Positions 1 through 10,155 of a DNA stretch of 64,000 bases are shown one piece after another (the stretch's first letter is position 1; each line of letters starts with the position of its first letter). Made by a program: the position numbers and the translations under genes. This DNA comes from Terana coerulea (Eukaryota; Basidiomycota; Agaricomycetes; Polyporales; Phanerochaetaceae): the NCBI GenBank assembly GCA_024811115.1, contig JAKOGH010000216.1:364377-428376 (forward strand), written 5' to 3'. Under the pieces are notes generated by a model, which was not told where the DNA came from, did no database searches, and was given only the letters and a program-made list of their open reading frames with translations.

Positions 1-1353
1 CTGCAGTACCCGACTCTGCGAGCCCCGCTGCAAGCCCAGCCGTTAATGCCTCTGACGCAAGTCCCGCTTCCGCGATGGTGTCCACCTATAGCTTTATCAC
101 CACAATTCCATACTCGGCCGTCGACACAGCCCTTCTCGCCTCCGCCACCCCTATCTTCGCGAATGCAACGGTGTCTGCGTCAGATGCCTCTGCAACCCCT
201 ACGCCGGCCTCGAACGACACTTCCTCTGCCGATGCTACCGCAGCCCCTACTGATGACTCAGCCACTGCGACGGTGTCAGCGACAGACGATTCCAGCCCAG
301 TCGCCACGTTCACCGACTTCGCCGCCACCGCCACTATCACTGCCAGCGCCTCAGCGCTCCCATACTCCGCCTTCGCCATTCCTACCAACATTCCCTCCGC
401 TTGCCTCGCTTTGGGTTCAAACTCAACATCGTTCACCGGCACTCTGACCGCCAGCTTGCCGCTGATCACGTCCACCAGCACTCCCGATAGCAGCAATGAT
501 ACTTCGTCGCTGACTAGCAATTCCACAGACTCGTCGGTGTCCACTGATTCGTCCGCCGTCTCGGCCACCGATAGCCTCTCGGCGAGTGCTACCGACAGTG
601 CTGCCATTGCATCGGCTACTGTCAGTCTACCCGGAACAGACCTAGGGAACTCCACGGACAGCAGCTCTTCCAATGCGACTGCCACCGACAGTTCTTCAGC
701 CGCATCGCCGACTGTGTCGTTGAGTTTACCCATCGGTGCCAGCCAAACGGTCAGCAAGCGGATTGCTCAGGCGGATCTTCCTGACGTTGCTCAGAGCTGG
801 CAGGATCTCTGCGTACGTGCCGCCTTTCGTCCCGTGAAGTTTTAGCGAAGATACTAACTGCCACATTTTTCTATAGCTTGTCAGCGGTGGCGACATCTTC
901 ACCACTGAGCCCTGCGTACAGCTCGCAGGCGTCGACGGCGTTAACGCCCTCCTCGCAGACGCCGACCCCTGCGCCCAGCAGGACAACGCCGACGCGATGA
1001 TCGACTTCGCTAAGTCGGCCAACGTCACGAACACGGACGCCCTGATCGCCAATGCCGTGGCCTACCGCGCGCACCCGCGCAACGCCCTCAACGTGAACGG
1101 TGTCATTCCGGCTACGCCCTACTGCCAGAAGGCGCCAAGGAACGTGGAGTTGCAAGGCATCGTCAACGCTCAGCTGGACGGTGTGGACCCTTCCATCTTT
1201 GGTGGTCCTACCTTCGGCCTTGTTGCCTTCGGTGATCGTGAGTACTCTTCGCTCCAATATGCTAAGGAGCAGTGAGCTAATTGCAAATCCTCTTCAGCCT
1301 CTACTTGCCCGTATGGTACTAGCCCAGATGTGAACTCTTGCGGCTGCACATGA
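1..1353 (+). CDS. Ser/Thr/Ala-rich, probably extracellular or wall-associated protein (5' partial)
   Basis: The reading frame is open from base 3, so the true start lies upstream of the window. Three exons fit: up to 812, 877-1237 and 1298-1353, with introns 813-876 (GTACGT...CTATAG) and 1238-1297 (GTGAGT...CTTCAG), and phase is kept. The first about 240 visible residues are low-complexity Ser/Thr/Ala with many N-x-S/T sites, as in O-glycosylated surface proteins. The last about 140 residues are different: an ordered region containing several Cys, ending in a Cys-rich tail (STCPYG...NSCGCT, stop 1351-1353). The signal peptide would be outside the window. I do not recognise a named family; secretion and wall location are inferences from composition. 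An ATG at 75 is only an internal Met. Confidence 0.7.
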
Positions 1354-1629
1354 GGTCTCTGTGCAGTGGAAGTACGACTCTAAAAGCATACCTATTGGAC
1401 TAATTATTGTAGAGGACGTTGCACATGAACGGACGTTATATCGCTAGCTAGCTTCATTGTGCATTTGGATTGTGGCAATGCAAAGAGCAGGTTTTGAACT
1501 GGGACTTCCGTCAACATGGTTCTGCCAAATGTGTTTTGTGGGAGTTGGAAGAGGATGGAGGTACAGGAAAGACTACATTTTAAGAAGCCCACTGTGAGAT
1601 GACTCGCCCGTCATGACCATACTAGTAGC

Positions 1630-2608
1630 TTAAGACTGCATCTCTTTTGCCTCCGCTTCTAACCCTTCAAGAGCTAGTGTTGGGCCAGTTCCGCCAAACA
1701 TCCCTAGGAACAAACTCAGCATTAGCACGTGCAGAAACATGACTGTATGTGACATACAGAAGTTAGTAACAGATTTGACGCTGATAACAGGATCGCCAGG
1801 CTTGCACTGGATGAAGCGAAGAGATTAGAAATGTGCATCAGTCCTGATATGGAGCAGGACTTACGGTGGTGTTGGGGGGTTGCCACCGTTCGTGTTGAAG
1901 CGGTAAGTCTGGTCAGACAGGAGACCATCCTTCTTGCCGTTGAGGATGGCTGGAGCCAGGCTCAGCCAGTCCGCGTTGAAACCGGGCTCCACGGGGAGGG
2001 TACTTCGCCAGTGCGGAACATAACGGCGTGGGCATCCTTGGCATCGGGGTCATTCTTGAGGGCGCCCTCGGAGAAGTCCCACATGGCGAGGATGAGACCG
2101 TCGGAGGTGTTGCGGGGGTCGACGACGAACCAGTGCTTGCCGAGGACGTAGGGCTCGTCCATCGCGGTGTACGTGTTGATGAGGTCGAACGCACCGATGG
2201 AGGGGTCGGCGTCGATCCACATTTGGTAGATGAACGCGAGGAAGGGCTCCTGCGCGTTCTCGGGGATGCAGGAGATGTCGAAGAGCTCAGTGACGGCACC
2301 GAAGCCCCTGAAAGACAGCCAACGGTTAGTCAAAGGGGCTTTGTGGAGCTAAAATATGAGTCTTACTGCCAGGTGCCGTTCTGGGCGCAGGTGTAGTTCT
2401 GCACACCGACAGAGAGAGCGATCCACGAGGGGTGAGTGGTGATGTTGGGCAGGAGCGGCGGGCCGCCGTGGTCGTTCACATCGGCAGGGAGGTCGAGGGT
2501 GAACTTCGACATGTCGCACAGGGGTGCCCTGGCATCTGCGACAGGAGCCAAGCAGAGCCCAAGGGCGAGAGCGGAGACGGCGGTGAAGAGCTTGCCGAAG
2601 GTGACCAT
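1630..2608 (-). CDS. DUF3455-family secreted protein, with two frame breaks
   Basis: Start ATG at 2608-2606 gives a clear signal peptide (MVTFGKLFTAVSALALGLC, cleavage near ADA-RA). Exons are 2608-2367, 2307-1865 and 1806-1630, with GT-AG introns. Family landmarks in order are LSVGVQNYTC, AELFDISC-like (VTELFDISC), GKHWFV, WDFSEG, DWLSL, NGG and a final CKPGD...ISVKSVTNF block. The middle of exon 2 only fits if one base is missing in the G-run at 1993-1996 and another in the G-run at 1874-1879 (C-runs on the coding strand). With those two bases the exon lengths return to phase. The tail continues about 43 residues past the usual family end. Function of the family is not established; it is a small extracellular protein in fungi. 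The breaks could be errors or real decay. Confidence 0.75.
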
Positions 2609-3620
2609 TTTGGATACTGCGAGTGAACCCAGGAATGAGCTGTTGAGCAGTGAAGAATGCAGGTCATTTCTCCCTGCTTTTATAGATTTTCAAGTACATC
2701 GCGCTTTTCGGCGGAAAGCTCGAAACACACAGCCAAAGCAGGGCCGCGCCATTCTACTGCACGGAAGAAGCTGCAGAGCGGTCAGCGTTCTGATACTGAG
2801 ACAGGCGGTGCGGCACTTACGCGGAAAGGGACGCATCGGTTATTCAGCTACTCCATTGAGCGGCATTTACGCTTAGAGGATGCCCCGTGGCAAGTAATTG
2901 CTTTGTACGCGTCGGACCGAGATGTGTAGTTGGACGCGGTTAGCTATCGACGCTGCTCACAATGGGTCTGAAAGCAGTACTTTGACGGTGCTGGTTCGCG
3001 AAGACAGTAATATGGCCATGCCCAGCCTTCTCGCAAGCATTTAGACTTGAAGAAGCCCAGGAGCTCGATGAACGTACCTTCGTCCATGTCCTCGGCGAAG
3101 GGAATGGATAGGTCATGCCGCTGCGCGCTCGGGGAGCAGCCGCAAGCTACATCGCCGCCTTTGAACCGTTTCCATCAACTTCCGCACTTCCCTACACTTA
3201 AAGCCTCCCTTACCCTAGGTCAGTTCCACATTGACCCTTGCGCTTCGAAATCTATTATAACGACTTACCCCTGATGTTTTGGGAGTTGTAACGGCATTTA
3301 GCCTCAGAAGTGGGATTAACCGGTACCATAACGCCGTTTGCGTGAAGGGAGTTCTCCCGGAGGAAATCTTCTTGTGAGCCGGTAAAGAGGAGTTATAGGA
3401 GCCAGAGGCCGAACGTTCAAGTTGGTAGTCAGAGGATCGGCAACTTACGGCGAGGCATCTGAGGCGCTCTAATTGGCTCACAAGCGGGCAGCCCCAGAAA
3501 AGGCAAAGGCTTTTGAATCTAACAAGGACAAACAATCGTCGGGCGCTTCCTCGTTTACGGCGCATTTCGTGCGGTCAAGTCTTCCGGTCTGTCCTCGAGT
3601 CTCCGACCACGTTACGAGTC
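2609..3620. other. Intergenic, divergent promoter region
   Basis: This lies between the divergent DUF3455 and SRP-receptor-beta starts. Apart from the TATA box near 2680 I see no conserved reading frame or RNA gene. Open frames here have no recognisable sequence. Confidence 0.5.
2677..2684 (-). promoter_or_regulatory. TATA box of the DUF3455 gene
   Basis: The minus strand reads TATAAAAG, 69 bases upstream of the ATG at 2608. Spacing fits a transcript start near 2650. Confidence 0.6.
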
Positions 3621-4628
3621 ATGACCGACTCACCGATTACCCAAGATCCTCACGCAGGGCGACAGCAAGCCCCCGAAGTGATTTCGCCGGCGTCCGTCAT
3701 GTCTCCTCAGACACTCCTCCTTGCGTCGCTTTCGTTCGCGGCGGTACTTCTTGCCAGTTCGTGCGCCTTACCTCCGATTGGTTCTATCTCCCTGACATCA
3801 TTCCAGTCTTTGTATTTGCCCGAAGGAAGTCTCATGCCAGAGGGAACTCATTGCTGCTTGTGGGACCTTCCGATGCGGGAAAGACAGCTATACTCTCTAC
3901 TGTGCGTCATTCACACAACCTCACAAATGACGGCACTCATATCCCGTACAGTTGCTATACAAGCAGACACTGGCAACACATACGTCTATGCAGACCAATA
4001 TGGCCCAGGTGTCGCTACCACCTACGAACAAGGCTCTCAGAATCATTGATGTACCTGGACACCCCCGTATACGAGATCAGTTCCAGGAATATATGTCAGA
4101 CGCGAAAGCCGTAGCCTTCATCGTGGATGCAAGTACAATCTCGAGAAATGGAGCTGCAGTCGCTGAGTAAGTTCGCCATACCGCTTCTACTCGGTTTTTT
4201 ATAACCGTTCCTGTAGGCACCTCCACCAAATTCTGCATGTTCTCACTACACTTCCACCATCACAAACACCACCGCAGTTCGTCGTTGTGGCGCACAAAAG
4301 CGACCTGCTGAAAGCATCTGCGAACGCAACGTCAGAGCAGCTCGCGATAAATCGTGTCCGCACAATCCTCGAGCGCGAGCTGGACAAGCGCAAAGCGTCG
4401 CATGCTGGCGGAGTGGGCGTAGAGAGCTTGGGTGCAGAAGGCGAGGAGGGGGCTGAGTTAGGGGGATTGGAGTGCTCAGGGAGTGGAGAGTTTAGGTTTG
4501 CGGAGTGGGAGGGTGGAGAGGTCTCATTCATCGGCACATCAGTCACTGTGGGCAAAGCTGCAGTCTTCGATGACGAGAAGGGCGACGGCTTGTCAACACT
4601 ACGCGAGTGGTTGGCTGACCTACCTTGA
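3621..4628 (+). CDS. SRP102: Signal recognition particle receptor subunit beta (SRbeta)
   Basis: Membrane-anchored small GTPase of the ER that tethers SR-alpha and helps dock ribosome-nascent-chain complexes at the translocon. Exons 3621-3756, 3807-3901, 3952-4166 and 4217-4628 join in phase to 285 residues, normal for the family. An N-terminal transmembrane helix spans about residues 30-50 and is completed across intron 1. G-domain motifs are GPSDAGKT (P-loop), DVPGH (G3) and AHKSD (G4, the NKxD position as in other fungal SRbeta). The C-terminus (REWLADLP) is typical. The start ATG was chosen because it is the first in frame and gives the expected short lumenal or cytosolic tail. Intron 1 has a weak donor (GTTCGT), but its phase and the restored helix support it. 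SAR1, a related GTPase, follows on the same strand. Confidence 0.92.
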
Positions 4629-5227
4629 ACCTCGCAAGACTGTGCACCTAGCATTCCTCCCCATTGTACTATTAGTACTTGATATATTTATACTGGCACA
4701 CTCCTACCAGCGCAGGCGCAGTGATGTGTAGCTCACAAAATTGCAACCACTGTCAGAGCAAATTTACCATTTCATGGGATCGGACGTAGCACAAGTTCAA
4801 GGATACTTCAAGGCCACACAGGTAAGGGATATGAACTCCATGATAATTGTTCGTGAAGGACGTATGTGAATACAAGTGGATGTTCGGAGGTTCTGACACT
4901 CGCCTCACCATAAGCCAACCCGAAGACTGGCGAGTGGGAGAGTTCTTATGCCTCCGAGTTCCTCTATGCATCCACAATCGCCTCGCCCGACGTCGCGCAT
5001 TCTTGAAGGGCGGGCACTGTCTTAAAGGATGCACAAGGTGCAGAAGAGGACTCGCGACGAGATTTTATAGCGCGCCCGCTTTGTTTGGCTCTGTTGACAG
5101 GCTATGTGACAGCGCCCGTAACGTGGCCGTAACGGGCGTCACATCACGCCACGAAACGAGACCGGCGCGGCGTCATAAACTGTCTCTCCCTCAAGACCCT
5201 CAACGCTTTCAACGACAATCCCCCGTC
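4629..5227. other. Intergenic, SRP102 terminator and SAR1 promoter
   Basis: No coding signal is seen. A TATA-like TTTATAG lies near 5063-5070, about 160 bases before the SAR1 ATG; this promoter reading is tentative. Confidence 0.4.
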
Positions 5228-6127
5228 ATGTTCATTATCAACTGGTTCTGGGACGTCCTCGCGCAGCTGGGTACGTATTGATGGTAAATATGCACTTGGG
5301 GACGCAGAATAACCTTGTCGTTTCGTCAGGTCTGCTGCACAAGAACGCAAAGATCCTCTTCCTTGGTCTTGACAATGCAGGCAAGACAGTGCGTAATTTG
5401 CTTACTCTGCTTACCCCATATGTATTAAATGCTGCTCTCTAGACATTGCTGCACATGCTGAAGAATGACCGGCTGGCGACCTTGCAGCCTACCCTCCATC
5501 CCAGTGAGTGCTGTCTCGGAGTCCCACGGCAACGTGTTGCTGACAGCGTGTTGCAGCCTCGGAGGAGCTCGCCATTGGCAATGTCAAGTTTACGACCTAC
5601 GATTTGGGCGGACATCAGCAAGGTATGCCCCATCACCCTTATTCCCACCAGCGCAGCCACTCAGGCGCAACCTCCGACAGCCCGCCGGCTCTGGCGTGAC
5701 TACTTCCCGGAGGTCGACGGTATCATCTTCCTCGTCGACACGGTCGACATTGAGCGGTTCACTGAGTCTAAGGCGGAATTGGACGCGCTGCTGAGCATCG
5801 AAGAGCTCGCGAAGGTGCCGTTCCTTATCCTCGGCAACAAGATCGACGCGCCGGGCGCTGTCTCTGAGGAAGAGCTCAGGCACCACCTCGGCCTGTACCA
5901 GACCACTGGCAAGGTGCGTCCCATTACTCCCGAATGAAGTTTCTGATTACTGACGCGTTCCTCTAGGGCAAAGTCCCCCTTAACGACATTCGCCCCATCG
6001 AGATCTTCATGTGCTCGGTCGTACAGAGGCAAGGGTACGGAGAAGGTTTCCGGTGGTTGTCACAATACGTATGTCATCTTTTACTGTACTCAGAGGCGAA
6101 GTCTTTCTCACATTCCCACAGATTTGA
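5228..6127 (+). CDS. SAR1: Small GTPase Sar1, COPII coat
   Basis: Initiates COPII vesicle formation at ER exit sites by recruiting Sec23/24. Seven exons join in phase to 189 residues, the standard length: 5228-5270, 5330-5388, 5443-5503, 5557-5622, 5681-5913, 5967-6068 and 6122-6127. The last exon codes only Ile plus stop. The N-terminus ([15 protein letters not shown]) is the amphipathic membrane-inserting helix. GLDNAGKT is the P-loop, DLGGHQQ is switch II and NKID is G4. [15 protein letters not shown] is the usual C-terminus. The gene looks intact and has the highest-quality match in the window. Confidence 0.97.
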
Positions 6128-6340
6128 GCGTGTCACTCGAAATTACCAGCAGGATGAGTCTCGGATGGTTGGATATAGTAGAATAGTCTTTAGCCTCGCT
6201 TTTTGTTGTTACACCTTCTGTGATGCGCTGAGTTATGATATCTTGCTCTCAGGACATTTCTTCTGTGCGAACGAGTGACTGCATAAGTGTGGTTCCTCCT
6301 CAACACGTCCCTCGCTGGCAGGCGCTACACGCGCTTTGCC

Positions 6341-7865
6341 ATGCCACCCTTCTTCAGCTCGAACCGCCATGTCCCGTCATTCAGCGCTATCCTCGCCGCC
6401 TCTATCCTCCTGCGTGTTGGGCTGATACTGTACAGTGAATGGCACGACGCGCATTCCGTCGTCAAGTACACTGACATAGACTACCGCGTCTTCAGTGACG
6501 CAGCACGCTTTGTCTCGCATCCCTCGGAGGACAACAGGGCAAGTGGCCCCCTTGGAGGATGGCTTGGGCTCGGAGAGTACGTGATCACTCATGGTTGCCG
6601 CTGCTGGTACTTATCAGAGTAAGCTAGTCCGTATACAAGGGCGACATACAGATACACGCCGCTGCTCGCGTTGCTGCTCACGCCCAACGAATGGATCCAT
6701 CCTTCCTTCGGGAAGTACCTCTTCGCGGCATGCGACATCGTCGGCGGCGTGCTGATGTACAAACTACTGGTCTCTGTCATTCTTCCGGCTACTGCGTCTA
6801 CTCGCACAGAAAAGGACAAGCCATCGAATGAGGCTCAGGAGGCAGACACTGCTGGTATAGCACGCCGAGCAACCCTCCTCACTGCAGTGCACCTCCTCAA
6901 TCCTCTTGTGTTCACCATCTCCACGCGCGGCTCCTCGGAATCGATCCTGTCGCTGTTCGTCCTGCTCACGCTCTACTGCGCGTACCGCGACCGCTGGAAT
7001 GCCGCCGCGGTGTTCCTGGGCGTCGCCACGCACTGGAAGATCTACCCGTTTGTTTATGGCGTGGCATGCCTGGGTGTTATTGGGAGCGAGCGGGGTACGG
7101 GAGCTGGATGGAAGGGATACGTGAACGGCACGCTCAGCTGGAAGGCAGTCAAGTTTGGATTGGTTAGCGCGGGGACTTTTGTTACGCTGGGGGCGGGCAT
7201 GTACGCTATGTAAGTTCGGTTTACGTCTGCCGTGTTACTGCATGCTGATGTATGCACTTTAGTTGGGGCTACCCATTTCTGTACGAGAGCTACCTCTATC
7301 ACATCCACCGACTGGATCATCGACACAACTTCTCGCCTTACTTCTACCTCATCTATTTGACTTACCCTACCCATCACGAGAGGTCGCTCCCGCTGTCGAT
7401 CTGGCAGAGACTGGCTAGGTCCTCCCTTTCCAGCTTCGTACCACAAATGGCCTTGACCCTCGGAGCCGGTGTCCTATTTGGGAGGCGAAAGAAGGATCTG
7501 GTGTTTGCCTGGTTTGTGCAGACGTTCGTTTTCGTGATCTTGAATAAGGTCTGCACTTCGCAGGTACGCACATTCCTAGCTATACATCATGGTCACAGGC
7601 ATTGAAGACTTTTTTTGTTGTATAGTATTTCCTCTGGTACATGCTCTTCCTCCCGCTGCTAATCCCTCAGCTCTCAATCACACCAAGACGGGCTCTGCAA
7701 CTGGGTGGGATGTGGATAGGAACGCAGGCCCTCTGGTTAAGCGAAGCGTACAAACTGGAGTTCCTCGGCGAGAACGTTTTCTTTGGACTCTGGCTGCGTG
7801 GCCTTGTGTACCTACTTGGGCACGCATGGGTTCTTGCGGGGCTTATGGATTGCTATCAGGGGTGA
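6341..7865 (+). CDS. GPI14: GPI mannosyltransferase 1 (PIG-M / Gpi14)
   Basis: Polytopic ER enzyme that adds the first mannose to the GPI anchor precursor from dolichol-phosphate mannose. Exons 6341-6576, 6628-7209, 7263-7563 and 7626-7865 join in phase to 452 residues, close to the usual 400-450. The lumenal DxD motif is visible as YTDIDYRVF near residue 45. It is followed by DPYTRATYRYTPLL, which is completed across intron 1, and by YPFLYESYLYHIHR...DHRHNFSPYFY, the strongest family signature. Many hydrophobic segments alternate to the end. The ATG at 6341 gives a short cytosolic N-terminus before the first membrane helix. It follows SRP102 and SAR1 on the same strand, with 213 bases after SAR1. 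Confidence 0.93.
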
Positions 7866-7967
7866 TGTGGTATGTATATCGTACATTATGCCTTCATATT
7901 CTCGCCATATGCTGCGCTTTGCACTATTCCTTGTTGTTACATTTCCTACTTCCCGCATATCGTGTGA

Positions 7968-8560
7968 TCACGACAACAGCTTTGCATTCAGGGCATCGGT
8001 CGTCAGTTCTTCCGCGCCCTCTCGTATCTCGATCACCTTCCCGACATCCGCCTGCGGCGCAGCTCCAATGAGAGTAGGCACACGGAGAGCAGAGAGGACA
8101 ACGTACCGTGTTCTGGAATTCTATCAGGCCGCTGGCGTGCAGCGTGAGGAGACTCATCTCGGAGGACTTGGGTGCCCAGTTGACGAGTACAAGCGGGAAG
8201 GACTTGCGGCCGTCCGAGTGGTTCAGCTCATATGAGAGGACGACGTAACGAGGTGCGTTCTCGGGCAGCTCTGTACATGCGATGCCCACATCATTCAACA
8301 TATACATTGCGGCAGAGTATCCCATGGCATACCTTCGGCCAAGTCCTCGATGCTGATGTCGTCGAACTGCTCGACCTCCTCCATGATCAGCTTCTGCTTG
8401 TTGATCTTGACGACTATGGCAGCGTGGCCTGCATTGCGGCGTGCAAAGCGGAATTTGCGGAGGGACGCCTTCAGTTCTTGGGGGATGTCGACTGTGCTGG
8501 ACTATACATTTTATGTTGAAGTTTGTTAGAGATCTGTGCGCGAGTTGCTGGACTGACCAT
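7968..8560 (-). CDS. gmf1: Glia maturation factor homologue (ADF-H domain, Arp2/3 debranching)
   Basis: Cofilin-like protein that binds Arp2/3 and prunes branched actin. The coding exons are 8560-8558 (ATG only), 8501-8333, 8270-8107 and 8051-7968, in phase, giving 139 residues as expected for GMF. Visible blocks: VDIPQELKASLRKFRFARR, INKQKLIMEEVEQFDDISIE, ELPENAPRYVVLSYEL and LVLVNWAPKSSEMSLL. The start model, with an intron directly after the ATG, is favoured because the acceptor TATAG gives SSTVDIPQ, the family's usual N-terminus, while the frame is closed by a stop just upstream. It converges with GPI14, 102 bases away. Confidence in identity is high, in the one-codon first exon moderate. 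Confidence 0.9.
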
Positions 8561-10155
8561 GGTCAGTACTGGCAGGAAGGAGCTTGAAGGACTTTGTGGC
8601 GAGATCCAAAGCGAGATCGAGATCTATCGAGGTCTCTGATGAGATAAGATTAGATGAAGTCCCTTGCTTGACAAGGGTTCTGGGACCCCCTTACATAATT
8701 AAAAATGCAAAATGGACTCGTTGGGATTCAATCTATGCCACGATTGAGCACTCTACAAATACCAGCGCGCAGTACCACAAGTCGACACGCCCTGCTAGGC
8801 TCTGCAAACTTGTAGCGTTCATGACCATCCACAGGACCAAGCAAGGGTTGTGTTATCTAACCTTAACCTTGAAGCTTGAGCAGAGCTTGAGGCTTCACTG
8901 CGGTGACCGGACAATAAATCCCGTGGATTTATCAGGGACTTATCATGGAGAGCGAAATAAATCATCTAGGCTCATAGTCATACCTCCTTTGTATGTCTCG
9001 CATGCTGCAACCAGAGACATTGTGATGGGCTGGATTTATGCTAAACATATGCAAGAACAAAGAGACATCTTGAGTGCATTTAGCATACTATGACTGGCCC
9101 CACGTTTATAAGGATTCCTACTCTTTAAGGTGCTGCTCCCGTGTTACTACAGTTTTCCTCATAAATCCTGGTATACCAGTGCAATACTACCTTGCCTACA
9201 TGCCTGTATTTTCTCTGTATTTTTAAGACGAGTGTAGGGCGAATGGGAGAGGCTCTTTCGAGAGAGCCCACCTTTCAAAATTATGGGCGGCATCACAGAA
9301 TTCCCCAATTCAGCGATGATCCTGCATGCGGATTGGTCGATAGGATGATTAGCGCCAAAATGGGCTGGTTCTTGCAAACGACCGTAATTTGAGCTTCACC
9401 AAAATTCCTATCCCTCCCGCTCACGAAATTGCACAAAACAAGTTGGCAATCGCTTAGAAGCATCCTCGAAGGATCTGTAGAAAAATTCTGGGCACCAACG
9501 AGTTGCAAGGGAGCGCAGGAAAGCGAAATTATAAAAGGTGGGTCAATTATAAACGTGGGGCCAGTCATAGTACATCTCTTGGAGCTATGAAAGGCGAGTT
9601 GTTTCAGTATCCGCGATAAGTCCCAGGTATTAAGTCTACCGGTTTTATTGGGCGGTCGCTGCAGTGCTTGCGTGTCGCTGCTGCGTGCCTGCGCGCGGAG
9701 GCCTGCGGAGATGCAACCTCACATCATGTTTGACGTGTTTTCAGCGCGCTTTCGGCGCGAGGAGTCCAATAACTTTAGTCTGTGGCGACATATCGGCGGT
9801 GTGCCGACGGACGCACGCTCGGCATAGAATTCGGCGCAGCCAAGTGCAGGCCAGGGCAGCATCCGCGTGGGCACGATCGTGATTCTGAGTAAGCAACTTT
9901 CTACCGCCCCATCAGTACGGATAAGAAAGCCGGACTAGTGCAGTAACAACCATTCGTATTGCCGAAACAACGCCTCTTACGAAGCGCGATTACACGACTT
10001 TATGCTCCACGATGATGTACCTTGGCCAGCCTGCCGCGCTGCTATCTCACCGTATTGCTTCCATACGCCCAATAAAACCCCCCGGAATGGAACATTGCTG
10101 TTTCATCTATGCCCCCTTCCCGCCCCGCCTCTAGTCGTCGCCCGCCCCGTCCAGC
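8561..10155. other. Intergenic, 1.6 kb, no gene recognised
   Basis: This is more AT-rich than its surroundings up to about 9.6 kb. A 169-codon open frame (8584-9093) has no family resemblance and no sensible splice context, so I leave it uncalled. The stretch separates the divergent GMF and MFS starts. Confidence 0.4.

Noticed and set aside
8584..9093. 169-codon open frame in the spacer before the MFS gene
   Set aside because: No recognisable motif, AT-rich composition and no splice or promoter context.
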